Counted from the first letter of the stretch, positions 1-6,684 are shown. The stretch is 11,995 bases of DNA from Trebonia sp. (GCA_030043595.1 JASHXJ010000209.1:1-11995); one strand, 5' to 3'. The notes: generated by a model from the sequence alone, not told the origin. Numbers and translations are program-made.

Positions 1-2
1 CG

Positions 3-410
3 GGGGACGGCGACGTCGCGCTGCTGACCGACTGGTTCACGGCGTTCGCGGTCGAGGTGCAGGACACGGGCGGCGGGGCCGCGCAGGCGGCCGTCGTGCG
101 GGACAGGCTGAGCTATGACGGGATCACCCTGTGGGAAAGAACGCGGGGCAAGCCCGTCTGCGTCGCCGCCCTGACCAGGCAGGTCGCCGGAATGGTCCGC
201 GTTGGTCCCGTCTACACGCCGCCGGAGTTTCGCGGCCACGGGTACGCCAGCGCCACGACCGCCGAGGTGAGCCGGGCCGCGATCACCGCGGGTGCCGACG
301 AGGTGGTGCTCTTCACGGACCTGGCGAATCCGGTGAGCAATTCCATCTACCAGCGCATCGGCTACCGGGAGGTCGAGGACCGGGTGGTGCTGTCGTTCGC
401 CGGGCCGTGA
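3..410 (+). CDS. GNAT family N-acetyltransferase, 3' part only
   Basis: This is the C-terminal acetyl-CoA-binding half of a GNAT acetyltransferase; its 5' end lies outside the window. The frame is open from base 3 to the TGA at 408-410, about 135 codons. The first visible residues (ALLTDWFTAFAVEV) match the stretch before the GNAT core in the downstream paralogue, so the gene probably continues some 150 residues upstream. The core is intact: VYTPPEFRGHGYASA contains the R-x-x-G-x-A acetyl-CoA pyrophosphate loop, and VVLFTDLANPVSNSIYQRIGY carries the asparagine and tyrosine typical of an active GNAT. The substrate cannot be told from sequence. It reads in the same direction as the gene at 636, a paralogue of the same subfamily (predicted acetyltransferases related to COG3393), so the two look like an old tandem duplication. 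A GTG at 57 is in frame but lies inside the conserved domain and is not the real start. Family assignment is secure; function is not. Confidence 0.88.
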   Translation, partial: GDGDVALLTDWFTAFAVEVQDTGGGAAQAAVVRDRLSYDGITLWERTRGKPVCVAALTRQVAGMVRVGPVYTPPEFRGHGYASATTAEVSRAAITAGADEVVLFTDLANPVSNSIYQRIGYREVEDRVVLSFAGP

Positions 411-416
411 CCTCCA

Positions 417-441
417 GCCGGGCAACTTTCTCCTGCCTGGC
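417..441 (+). terminator. Weak hairpin after the first GNAT gene
   Basis: A 7-bp stem, GCCGGGC (417-423) against GCCTGGC (435-441) with one G-U pair in the RNA, closes an 11-nt loop 7 nt after the stop codon. No T-run follows, which is common in actinobacterial terminators but makes the call weak. Confidence 0.3.
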
Positions 442-445
442 AACC

Positions 446-475
446 TTGCGTTTACCGTCGTGGTCTGCCGATACT
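446..475 (+). promoter_or_regulatory. Possible promoter in the gap between the two GNAT genes
   Basis: TTGCGT (446-451) and GATACT (470-475) are separated by 18 nt and resemble -35 and -10 boxes of the main sigma factor. The 225-bp gap (411-635) is less GC-rich than its flanks and holds no gene that I can support. If real, transcription would begin near 482 and give a leader of about 150 nt for the gene at 636. A second box, TATGTT at 485-490, lacks a good -35 partner. Confidence 0.3.
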
Positions 476-635
476 TGAAGGCGCTATGTTGCCTCGCCGG
501 GAATCTTCGGTTCTGCTCAGCAAGTCCACGGCCTTAGCGTGCTGCAGCATCAACGGAGACCACACGACCCCGCAAACGCCGGCGCATTACGGCCTGGTAG
601 CCCCGGCATGAGCGTACGACGGGAAGCATGACCGC

Positions 636-1652
636 ATGGGCTGGTGCATGACCCCCGACCTCGACCAGTTCCTGGCGGCGGCGGGCGGCTACCTCAGGTC
701 GAGGGCGGCAGAGAACACGCTGCTGCTGTCGGCCGCTCAGGCCGCGACGGCCGCTCAGGCTGCTCAGGCCGCGACGGCCGCTCAGGCTGCTCAGGCCGCG
801 ACGGCCGCCCAGGCGGCGACGGCCGCGCAAGCCGCGCAAGCCGCCCAAGCCGGGACGGCACAGGCGGCGCAAGCCCCGCTGTTCGGCTGGTGGGAACCAC
901 CCGATGGCGCCGGAGCGCGCGGGGCGTTCCTGCACGACCCGTCCGTTCCGCTGCTCATCGCGGCCCGGGCGCCGGAGACGGCCGCCGGGCTGGCGGCAGA
1001 GCTGGCCCGGACGGGCCGGAACGTATGCGGCGTCGACGCGCTGGCCGCGGCGGCGGACGCGTTCGCGGCGGCGTGGAGCCAGCGAGTCGGCGTCGCCATC
1101 CGGGTACACCGGAACAGCCGGGTCTACCGGCTGACCGGGACCGTCCCCGAGCAGGTGGGACCGACGGGCCGGTACCGGGTCGCGGCCGGTGCCGACCGGG
1201 CGCTCCTGGTGGATTGGCTCGGGGCGTTCGGGGCCGAGGCAGGGGAGCTCGTCGGCGCGCCGGAGGCGCAGGCCGATGACCTGCTCGGGTACGGCGGTGC
1301 CGCGTTCTGGGAGGTCGACGGGCGCCCGGTCACGATGACCGCGCTGACCAGGCCGGTAGCACAGACGGTTCGGATCAGCATGGTGTACACCCCGCCCGAT
1401 AGCCGGCACAGCGGCTACGCGACCGCGGCGATGCTCGCCGCCAGCCGCGCCGCGCTCACGGACGGGGCCACCGATGTGGTGCTGATCACTGACAGGAGCA
1501 GGCCGGAGCGGCTGGCCGCGCGGCTCGGCTACCAGCTGATCGGCGAGCGTGCCATCCTGCGGTTCGGCCCGGCCACGGGCCCGATGCCGCGCCTGCCGAC
1601 CGGCCCGATGCCGCGCCTGCAGACCGGCCCGATGCCCCGGCTCCGGGGCTAG
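636..1652 (+). CDS. Diverged GNAT-family paralogue with repeat expansions
   Basis: A 338-residue protein of the same GNAT subfamily as its upstream neighbour. Order: short N-terminal helix (residues 1-32), an Ala/Gln/Thr tandem repeat (33-80), an N-terminal domain from LFGWWEPP to about 180, then the acetyl-CoA-binding core with YTPPDSRHSGYAT (R257-x-x-G260-x-A262), and a tail of three TGPMPRL repeats (314-337). The segment that is VSNSIYQRIGY in the neighbour is two residues shorter here, and the tyrosine aligns with Ala294; this tyrosine often serves as the general acid in GNAT enzymes, so catalysis may be weakened or altered. GGGAAG at 621-626, 9 nt before the ATG, supports the start at 636; another in-frame ATG at 648 is less well spaced. 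A seven-codon ORF at 628-651 ends in a TGA overlapping that second ATG. The reading frame is clean, so this is not an obvious pseudogene. Substrate unknown. Confidence 0.85.
   Translation: MGWCMTPDLDQFLAAAGGYLRSRAAENTLLLSAAQAATAAQAAQAATAAQAAQAATAAQAATAAQAAQAAQAGTAQAAQAPLFGWWEPPDGAGARGAFLHDPSVPLLIAARAPETAAGLAAELARTGRNVCGVDALAAAADAFAAAWSQRVGVAIRVHRNSRVYRLTGTVPEQVGPTGRYRVAAGADRALLVDWLGAFGAEAGELVGAPEAQADDLLGYGGAAFWEVDGRPVTMTALTRPVAQTVRISMVYTPPDSRHSGYATAAMLAASRAALTDGATDVVLITDRSRPERLAARLGYQLIGERAILRFGPATGPMPRLPTGPMPRLQTGPMPRLRG
732..875 (+). repeat. In-frame Ala/Gln/Thr tandem repeat, 27-bp unit
   Basis: The unit encodes nine residues, AAQAATAAQ. Two copies at 741-767 and 768-794 are identical at DNA level; the flanking copies are diverged, giving 48 residues built only of A, Q and T apart from a single glycine. 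The tract lies between the first helix and the first strand of the N-terminal GNAT domain, where related proteins have a short loop. Identical adjacent copies point to recent slippage or unequal exchange. Confidence 0.9.
1575..1646 (+). repeat. In-frame C-terminal repeat, three 24-bp units
   Basis: Three consecutive 24-bp units (1575-1598, 1599-1622, 1623-1646) encode TGPMPRLP, TGPMPRLQ and TGPMPRLR directly after the GNAT domain and just before the stop. The third copy differs mainly at third codon positions. The role of this Pro/Arg-rich tail is unknown. Confidence 0.92.
1634..1649 (+). terminator. Palindrome abutting the GNAT stop codon
   Basis: GCCCCGG (1634-1640) and CCGGGGC (1643-1649) are perfect complements, with only two bases between them, immediately before the TAG at 1650-1652. 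It could form a short GC hairpin at the transcript end, but it also falls in the last protein repeat, so it may be chance. No T-run follows. Confidence 0.3.
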
Positions 1653-1728
1653 CCAACAGCCCGGACCCCAACGGGGCCGCGCCAGACTCCTGACCCGGCT
1701 GGATGAAGGATGCCCGCCCCGCGCCCAC

Positions 1729-1734
1729 TAGGCT
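1729..1734 (+). promoter_or_regulatory. Candidate -10 box for tex
   Basis: TAGGCT fits the actinobacterial TANNNT -10 pattern and would place the transcript start around 1741, giving a leader of about 12 nt before the ATG at 1753. No convincing -35 is seen at the usual distance. GGGGAAG (1738-1744) can serve as the ribosome binding site only if transcription starts at or before it. Confidence 0.4.
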
Positions 1735-1752
1735 CACGGGGAAGCACATCAC

Positions 1753-4308
1753 ATGGCAGGAAGGTCGCACGAGACCGTGACTACCCAGACCACCGCGGAC
1801 CCCGGCGCCGTGGGCGACCAAGGCGCCCCGGCGGCGACCGCGATCCAGGTCACCAAGCGGATCGCCGCCGAACTCGGCGTCCGTGACGGCCAGGTCGCCG
1901 CCGCTGTCGCCCTCCTCGACGGCGGCGCCACCGTGCCGTTCATCGCGCGCTACCGCAAGGAGGCCACCGGCACGCTGGACGACGCCCAGCTGAGGACGCT
2001 TGAAGAGCGGCTGCGCTACCTGCGCGAGCTCGAGGAGCGCCGCGCAGCGATCCTCGCCTCCATCGCCGACCAGGGCAAGCTCACCGACGAGCTGCGAGCG
2101 CAGATCGACGCGGCCGACACCAAGGCGCGCCTTGAGGACCTCTACCTGCCTTACAAGCCCAAGCGGCGGACCAGGGCGCAGATCGCCCGCGAGAACGGCC
2201 TTGAGCCGCTGGCCGACCTGCTGCTCAGCGCACCGGACAAGGATCCGGCCACCGAGGCAGCCGGCTACCTCAGCGAGAACGTCCCTGACGTCGCCGCGGC
2301 CCTGGACGGCGCCCGCGCGATCCTCATCGAGCGCTTCGGCGAGGACGCCGACCTGATCGGCCAGCTCCGCGAGCGGATGTGGTCCCAGGGTCAGCTCCGG
2401 GCACGCGTCCGCGAGGGGAAGGAAGATGAGGGTCGGAAGTACGCGGACTACTTCGACTTCGCCGAGCCGTTCGGCCGGCTCAAGGCACACCGCGTGCTCG
2501 CGATGTTCCGCGCCGAGAAGGAGGAGATCCTCGACCTCACCCTCGACCCGAACGACCAGCCCGGCCAGCCGAGCCCGGGCCAGCCGAGCCCGGGCGAGCC
2601 GAGCCCAGGCCAGCCGAGCCCAGGCCAGCTGGGCGAGAGCTACGAAAGGCCGATCGCCGAGCGCTTCGGCATCCGCAACCAGGGCCGGCCCGCAGACAAA
2701 TGGCTCGAAGACACCGTCCGCTTGGCGTGGCGCACCCGCGTCCTCGTGCACCTGGGCATCGACCTGCGCATGCGGCTGTGGCAGGCGGCCGAAGCCGAGG
2801 CCGTCGACGTGTTCGCGGCCAACCTCAAGGACCTGCTGCTGGCCGCCCCGGCGGGCCAGCGCGCGACGATGGGCCTCGACCCCGGCTTCCGCACCGGCGT
2901 CAAGGTCGCCGTCGTGGACGGCACGGGCAAGGTCACCGCGACGCACACGATCTACCCGCACGTCCCGCAGCACAAGTGGGACGAGTCGCTGCACATCCTC
3001 GCCCACCTGGCGAGAGAGCACGGCGTCGAGCTGATCGCGATCGGCAATGGCACGGCGTCCCGCGAGACCGACAAGCTAGCCGCCGACCTGATGGCACGCA
3101 GCCCCGACCTGAACCTGACCAAGATCGTGGTGTCCGAGGCGGGCGCCAGCGTCTACTCCGCCAGCGCCTACGCCAGCGCCGAACTGCCCGACCTCGACGT
3201 TTCCCTCCGCGGCGCCGTCTCCATCGCGCGGCGCCTGCAGGATCCCCTGGCCGAACTCGTCAAGATAGACCCCAAGTCCATCGGCGTCGGTCAGTACCAG
3301 CACGACGTCGCCGGCGGCAAGCTGGAACGATCCCTGGACGCCGTTGTCGAGGACGCGGTGAACGCCGTCGGGGTCGACGTGAACACCGCTTCGCGCCCGC
3401 TGCTGGCCCGTGTGTCCGGCATCACCGACAGCCTGGCCGGCGCGATCGTCGCGCGCCGCGACTCCGCCGGGCCGTTCAGGACCCGCCAGCAGCTGATGGA
3501 CGTCCCCCGGCTCGGCCCCAAGGCGTTCGAGCAGTGCGCCGGGTTCTTGCGCATCCGCGCCGGGGACGACCCGCTGGACGCGTCCGGCGTGCACCCCGAG
3601 TCCTACCCGGTGGTCCGCCGCATCCTGACCAGGACCGGCACCGACGTGCCCGCCCTCATCGGCAACACGAAGGTCCTGCGCGGCCTCAGTCCGGCCGACT
3701 TCACCGACGAGGCGTTCGGCCTGCCGACCGTCAACGACATACTCAAAGAGCTCGAGAAGCCGGGCCGCGACCCGCGCCCGGAGTTCCAGACCGCCACGTT
3801 CGCCGAGGGCGTGCACACCCTGGAGGACCTTGAGCCCGGCATGGTGCTCGAGGGCGTGGTGACCAACGTCGCCGCGTTCGGCGCGTTCGTCGACGTCGGC
3901 GTCCACCAGGATGGCCTGGTCCACGTGTCCGCGATGTCGCATGGCTTCGTCGCCGACCCGCGCTCGGTGGCCAAGTCCGGCGACGTGATCCGGGTCAAGG
4001 TGCTGTCCGTCGACGTCCCCAGGCAGCGGATCTCGCTGACCATGCGCCTGGACGACCCTGGTGAGGCCGGTGCAAGCGCTAGCAGGCCCGCCCGTGGTTC
4101 CCGCCCATCATCATCCCGAACGAGCCCACCCGCCTCCCCCGCCTCACCCGACTCCACCCGGTGGCGAAACGACCGCCGGGGCGGTCCGCCCGCGCCGGCG
4201 AGCGGTGCCATGGCCGAGGCCCTGCGCCGGGCCGGCCTGGTCGATGAGTCAGGCGCTCCCGCCAAGGGCAAGCCGGCCAAGGGCAAGCCCCGGCCTCATG
4301 ATCGCTAG
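1753..4308 (+). CDS. tex: Tex-family RNA-binding transcription accessory protein
   Basis: An 851-residue Tex/YhgF protein, a conserved cytoplasmic factor that binds nucleic acid through an S1 domain and is linked to transcription. Visible order: helical Tex N-terminal region (about 30-220) with FIARYRKEATGTLDD at 63-77 and DLYLPYKPKRRTRA from 129; a repeat-bearing loop of QPSPG units (272-291); a YqgF/RNase H-like domain opening with MGLDPGFRTG at 373; helix-hairpin-helix segments (about 540-600); the S1 domain from about 697 (MVLEGVVTNVAAFGAFVDVG, closing with a DVPRQRISLTM-type strand); then a low-complexity Ser/Pro/Lys tail of about 75 residues ending with two AKGKP units. The length is typical to slightly long for the family, the excess being the tail and the loop. 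The ATG at 1753 follows GGGGAAG by 8 nt; an in-frame GTG at 1786 is a weaker alternative. It stands alone between GNAT and PPOX genes with no evident operon partner. Confidence 0.97.
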   Translation: MAGRSHETVTTQTTADPGAVGDQGAPAATAIQVTKRIAAELGVRDGQVAAAVALLDGGATVPFIARYRKEATGTLDDAQLRTLEERLRYLRELEERRAAILASIADQGKLTDELRAQIDAADTKARLEDLYLPYKPKRRTRAQIARENGLEPLADLLLSAPDKDPATEAAGYLSENVPDVAAALDGARAILIERFGEDADLIGQLRERMWSQGQLRARVREGKEDEGRKYADYFDFAEPFGRLKAHRVLAMFRAEKEEILDLTLDPNDQPGQPSPGQPSPGEPSPGQPSPGQLGESYERPIAERFGIRNQGRPADKWLEDTVRLAWRTRVLVHLGIDLRMRLWQAAEAEAVDVFAANLKDLLLAAPAGQRATMGLDPGFRTGVKVAVVDGTGKVTATHTIYPHVPQHKWDESLHILAHLAREHGVELIAIGNGTASRETDKLAADLMARSPDLNLTKIVVSEAGASVYSASAYASAELPDLDVSLRGAVSIARRLQDPLAELVKIDPKSIGVGQYQHDVAGGKLERSLDAVVEDAVNAVGVDVNTASRPLLARVSGITDSLAGAIVARRDSAGPFRTRQQLMDVPRLGPKAFEQCAGFLRIRAGDDPLDASGVHPESYPVVRRILTRTGTDVPALIGNTKVLRGLSPADFTDEAFGLPTVNDILKELEKPGRDPRPEFQTATFAEGVHTLEDLEPGMVLEGVVTNVAAFGAFVDVGVHQDGLVHVSAMSHGFVADPRSVAKSGDVIRVKVLSVDVPRQRISLTMRLDDPGEAGASASRPARGSRPSSSRTSPPASPASPDSTRWRNDRRGGPPAPASGAMAEALRRAGLVDESGAPAKGKPAKGKPRPHDR
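2566..2625 (+). repeat. In-frame QPSPG repeat in tex, four 15-bp units
   Basis: Four 15-bp units encode QPSPG, QPSPG, EPSPG and QPSPG, with partial units at either end (QPG before, Q after). They lie in the variable loop between the Tex N-terminal region and the RNase H-like domain, so copy-number change would lengthen a linker rather than break a fold. Confidence 0.92.
4261..4290 (+). repeat. Two 15-bp units encoding AKGKP at the Tex C-terminus
   Basis: Two adjacent 15-bp units, differing at a single base, encode AKGKPAKGKP in the basic tail that follows the S1 domain. A lysine-rich tail of this kind could add non-specific nucleic acid contacts. Confidence 0.8.
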
Positions 4309-4330
4309 CCCTGGCAGGTAGCTGCGGCGA

Positions 4331-4336
4331 TAGTGT
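4331..4336 (+). promoter_or_regulatory. -10 box for a likely leaderless PPOX transcript
   Basis: TAGTGT matches TANNNT and ends 7 nt before the GTG at 4344, so the transcript would begin at or next to the start codon. No Shine-Dalgarno sequence is visible before the GTG, which agrees with leaderless expression. The -35 region is not convincing. Confidence 0.55.
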
Positions 4337-4343
4337 AATCACC

Positions 4344-4793
4344 GTGGCTGATATCGAGGACTTCAGGCGGCTGATCGCGGGGGACCACGGGCTGGTCGTG
4401 CTGTCCACGCTGCGCAAGGACGGGACGATTGCGTCGTCGGTGGTGAACGCCGGCGTGCTGCCCCACCCGGTTACCGGCGAGACAGTGGTCGGCATGGTAA
4501 TCCGCGGCGGCACGCGGAAGCTGGACCACCTGCGGGAACGGCCGTACGCGAACGTCGTCGTGCGGGCGAGCTGGCAGTGGGCCGCGGCCGAAGGCAGGAC
4601 CGAGCTCGCCGGCCCCGAAGACCCGATGCCCGGCATCGACGCCGAGCGCCTGCGGGTCCTGCTGCGCGAGATCTTCACGGCGGCGGGCGGCACCCACGAG
4701 GACTTCGGCACCTACGACCAGGTGATGCTCGCCGAGCGGCGAACCGCCCTGTTCGTGCACCCGGAGCGTGTCTACGCCAATCCCGGCCAGTGA
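4344..4793 (+). CDS. PPOX-class F420-dependent oxidoreductase family protein
   Basis: A 149-residue split-barrel flavoprotein of the pyridoxamine 5'-phosphate oxidase-like superfamily, most like the small actinobacterial members that bind the deazaflavin F420 (Rv1155-type, TIGR03618-like). The opening helix (residues 1-13), the first barrel strands LVVLSTLRKDGTIASSVVNAG, the segment VGMVIRGGTRKLDHLRERPYANVVV with the Arg/Lys cluster expected at the cofactor phosphate, and a C-terminal strand (TALFVHPERVYANPG) follow the usual layout and length. Members typically transfer hydride between F420 and small organic substrates; the substrate here is not predictable, and FMN or haem binding cannot be excluded. 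The GTG at 4344 is chosen because it starts the conserved region and sits 7 nt after a TANNNT box. The next gene starts 27 bp downstream on the same strand but has its own candidate -10 box. Confidence 0.88.
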   Translation: MADIEDFRRLIAGDHGLVVLSTLRKDGTIASSVVNAGVLPHPVTGETVVGMVIRGGTRKLDHLRERPYANVVVRASWQWAAAEGRTELAGPEDPMPGIDAERLRVLLREIFTAAGGTHEDFGTYDQVMLAERRTALFVHPERVYANPGQ

Positions 4794-4808
4794 GCCGGGC
4801 CCGCGGCC

Positions 4809-4814
4809 TAGGCT
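4809..4814 (+). promoter_or_regulatory. -10 box for a likely leaderless hydrolase transcript
   Basis: TAGGCT ends 6 nt before the GTG at 4821. The 27-bp gap after the PPOX gene contains no ribosome binding site, so a leaderless start is the simplest reading. Read-through from the PPOX gene remains possible. Confidence 0.55.
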
Positions 4815-4820
4815 GATCGA

Positions 4821-5726
4821 GTGCGGATCGAGCGACAGCTGATCGCCCTGCCAGACGGCCGGGAAATAGACGTGCTGACCACGGGTCCCGAAGACGGGCT
4901 CCCGCTAGTGGTACACGGCGGGACGCCGAGCGGCCTCGTTGTCGGCACCGAGATCGCCGTGGCCGCGCGAGAGCGCGGGCTGCGGTACGTGCTGACGGCC
5001 CGGCCCGGGTACGAGGGATCGACGCCGCGGCCTGGCCGCCAGGTCCGCGACGTCGCCGCCGACGTGGCCGCGGTGCTTGACGCGCTCGGCGCGGGCACGT
5101 TCGTGTCCATCGGCATGTCAGGGGGCGGGCCGCACTCGCTCGCCTGCGCGGCGCTGCTGCCCGGCCAGTGCCTGGCCGCCGCGTCCGTGGCGGGAGTGGC
5201 ACCGTACCGGGTGGACGGACTGGACTTCCTGGCCGGGATGGGACCGGAGAACGTCACCGAGTTCGGCCTCGCGCTGCAGGGCGCGGCCGCGCTCACCCCG
5301 TACGTGGAGAAGCAGGCCGAGTCGTTGCGCGAGGTCACGGGGGAGCAGATCGCCGCGGCGCTCGGCGGGCTGATCTCCGGGGCGGACGCGGGGGTGCTCA
5401 CCGGCGAGTTCGCGGCCGAGGTCGCAGCGAGCTGCCGGGCGGCCGTTCGCGAGGGGATCGCGGGCTGGCGGGACGACGACCTGGCGTTCACCGCCGACTG
5501 GGGGTTCAGCCTGGACGCGCTGGACGGCCGTGCCGCCATCTGGCAGGGCGACCAGGACCGCATGGTCCCGTTCGCGCACGGCCAGTGGCTCGCCGCGCAC
5601 ATACCCGGCGCCCGGGTGCACCTGGAGCCGGGCGCGGGACACCTCACGATGGTCGTCACCGCGATCGACCGCATCCTCGACGACCTGCTCGACGCAGCGG
5701 ATCAGGCGCGCGCCACCCCGCCGTAG
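4821..5726 (+). CDS. Alpha/beta hydrolase
   Basis: A 301-residue alpha/beta-hydrolase-fold enzyme, probably a cytoplasmic esterase or related hydrolase; no signal peptide is present. The full triad can be placed: nucleophile Ser100 in GMSGGG, acid Asp246 in GDQDRMVP, and His274 in GAGHLTM. An oxyanion-hole HGG motif follows the second strand (LPLVVHGGTPSG), and the ARPGYEGSTPRPGR segment is the usual loop before the nucleophile elbow. A variable cap covers about residues 125-230. Length and spacing are normal for the family. The start is GTG, placed 6 nt after a TANNNT box with no Shine-Dalgarno sequence. Its 3' end overlaps the convergent methyltransferase gene by 25 bp. Substrate is not predictable from sequence. 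Confidence 0.93.
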   Translation: MRIERQLIALPDGREIDVLTTGPEDGLPLVVHGGTPSGLVVGTEIAVAARERGLRYVLTARPGYEGSTPRPGRQVRDVAADVAAVLDALGAGTFVSIGMSGGGPHSLACAALLPGQCLAAASVAGVAPYRVDGLDFLAGMGPENVTEFGLALQGAAALTPYVEKQAESLREVTGEQIAAALGGLISGADAGVLTGEFAAEVAASCRAAVREGIAGWRDDDLAFTADWGFSLDALDGRAAIWQGDQDRMVPFAHGQWLAAHIPGARVHLEPGAGHLTMVVTAIDRILDDLLDAADQARATPP

Positions 5727-6517
5727 GTCCAGGCGCGGTCCGCGTTGGCGTCGGGGACGCCTCCCTCCGGCCGCCAGTGGGAGACGAGCACGAGCCCGGG
5801 CTCCACAAGCTCCCTGCCGTTGAACATGCGCGCGATGGCGTCCTTGCCGCGCGGTATCCAGATGGCGCCGCGTTCGGCCGCCGCCCGCGACGCGGCGTGC
5901 GTCCGTTCCGGGGCGAACTCGTCGGTGGAATGGGAGAGAACGAGGTAACTGCCCGGTGCGAGCGCGGCAAGGTAGCGGGCGGCGATTCCGGCCGGGTCGT
6001 CGGAGTCCACGACGCAGTGCAAGGCCGCCACGAACATCAGCCCCACCGGCTTGGTGAAGTCCAGCAGGCTCGCGGCCTCGGCGAGAACCTCATCGACATC
6101 CCGCAGGTCCGCCCTGACCACGGCGGTCTTGTCGCTGCCCGCCATGAGCGCCTCGGCGCGCAGGAACACCACAGGGTCGTTGTCGACGTAGACGACGCGG
6201 GCGTCCGGGTGGCCCTCCTGGGCGACCTCATGCGTGTTCGGGCTGGTGGGAAGCCCGGTGCCGATGTCGAGATACTGACGGATGCCCGCGTCTCGCAGGA
6301 ACCGGACGGCGCGCACGAGGAAGTCGCGGTTGGCGCGTGAGGAGTCGCGCATCTCCGGCATGAGCCTGAGGCCGACCTCCGCCATCTCCCGGTCGGCGGC
6401 GAAGTTGTCCTTGCCGCCGAGCATGTAGTCGTATACGCGCGCCGGATGCGGGATATCGGTGCGAATGCCCAGCACGGCCCAGCTGTCGAGTCGCTGCTGT
6501 TCGTCCCGTTCGGTCAT
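5702..6517 (-). CDS. SAM-dependent methyltransferase, Methyltransf_19 (DUF574) family
   Basis: A 271-residue protein of the DUF574/S-adenosyl methyltransferase family, which is expanded in Streptomyces and related actinomycetes and whose substrates are mostly unknown. Hallmarks are the N-terminal PHPARVYDYMLGGKDNFAADR (24-43), the SAM-binding loop YLDIGTGLPT (82-91), the acidic strand end VVYVDNDPVV, and the central VGLMFVAALHCVVD and YLVLSHSTDEF segments. The frame stays open upstream of 6517, but the ATG at 6517 is preferred because conserved sequence begins just after it and a GGAGCGAGG site precedes it by 9 nt. Codons upstream of it show no family similarity. The gene converges on the hydrolase and is divergent from the HIT gene. 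A small ORF overlaps its start codon. Confidence 0.93.
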   Translation of the reverse strand: MTERDEQQRLDSWAVLGIRTDIPHPARVYDYMLGGKDNFAADREMAEVGLRLMPEMRDSSRANRDFLVRAVRFLRDAGIRQYLDIGTGLPTSPNTHEVAQEGHPDARVVYVDNDPVVFLRAEALMAGSDKTAVVRADLRDVDEVLAEAASLLDFTKPVGLMFVAALHCVVDSDDPAGIAARYLAALAPGSYLVLSHSTDEFAPERTHAASRAAAERGAIWIPRGKDAIARMFNGRELVEPGLVLVSHWRPEGGVPDANADRAWTYGGVARA

Positions 6518-6555
6518 TGCTGACAGCCTCGCTCCGGCTGCCCCGATTCGGTCAT
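6514..6555 (-). CDS. Possible 13-residue leader ORF overlapping the methyltransferase start
   Basis: On the minus strand an ATG at 6555-6553 opens a 13-codon frame (MTESGQPERGCQQ) whose TGA at 6516-6514 overlaps the methyltransferase ATG in an ATGA arrangement that usually signals translational coupling. GAGGGAA lies about 5 nt before this ATG, as good a ribosome site as that of the main gene. The bases around both ATGs share the 11-mer CAATGACCGAA, so the arrangement may have arisen by a small duplication of the start region. Whether it is translated is unknown. Confidence 0.35.
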   Translation of the reverse strand: MTESGQPERGCQQ

Positions 6556-6684
6556 TGGTTCCCTCAGTCGGGCGGTCTGTACCCCTTGATCCTAGGCGCG
6601 CCGGGCGGTCGAGTCTGCTATTCAAAGCCACATTCTGGCGGCCCGGCAAACGACCGCCGGGACGCCGGAACCCATCGGCACCGA

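Noticed and set aside
732..875. CRISPR-like or regulatory DNA repeat array
   Set aside because: The units are directly adjacent without spacers, keep the reading frame and encode a low-complexity protein segment.
534..1409. Minus-strand frame across the second GNAT gene
   Set aside because: Its Gly/Arg/Ser repeats are only the complement of the Ala/Gln repeat; the plus strand holds the conserved GNAT core.
1486..3942. Long minus-strand open frames opposite tex (1486-3021 and 3076-3942)
   Set aside because: They are antisense to a clear Tex protein, show no recognisable domain, and long false frames are expected at this GC content.
4304..4322. Terminator hairpin after tex
   Set aside because: GCTAGCC and GGTAGC pair only with a bulge and give at most six base pairs; too weak to annotate.
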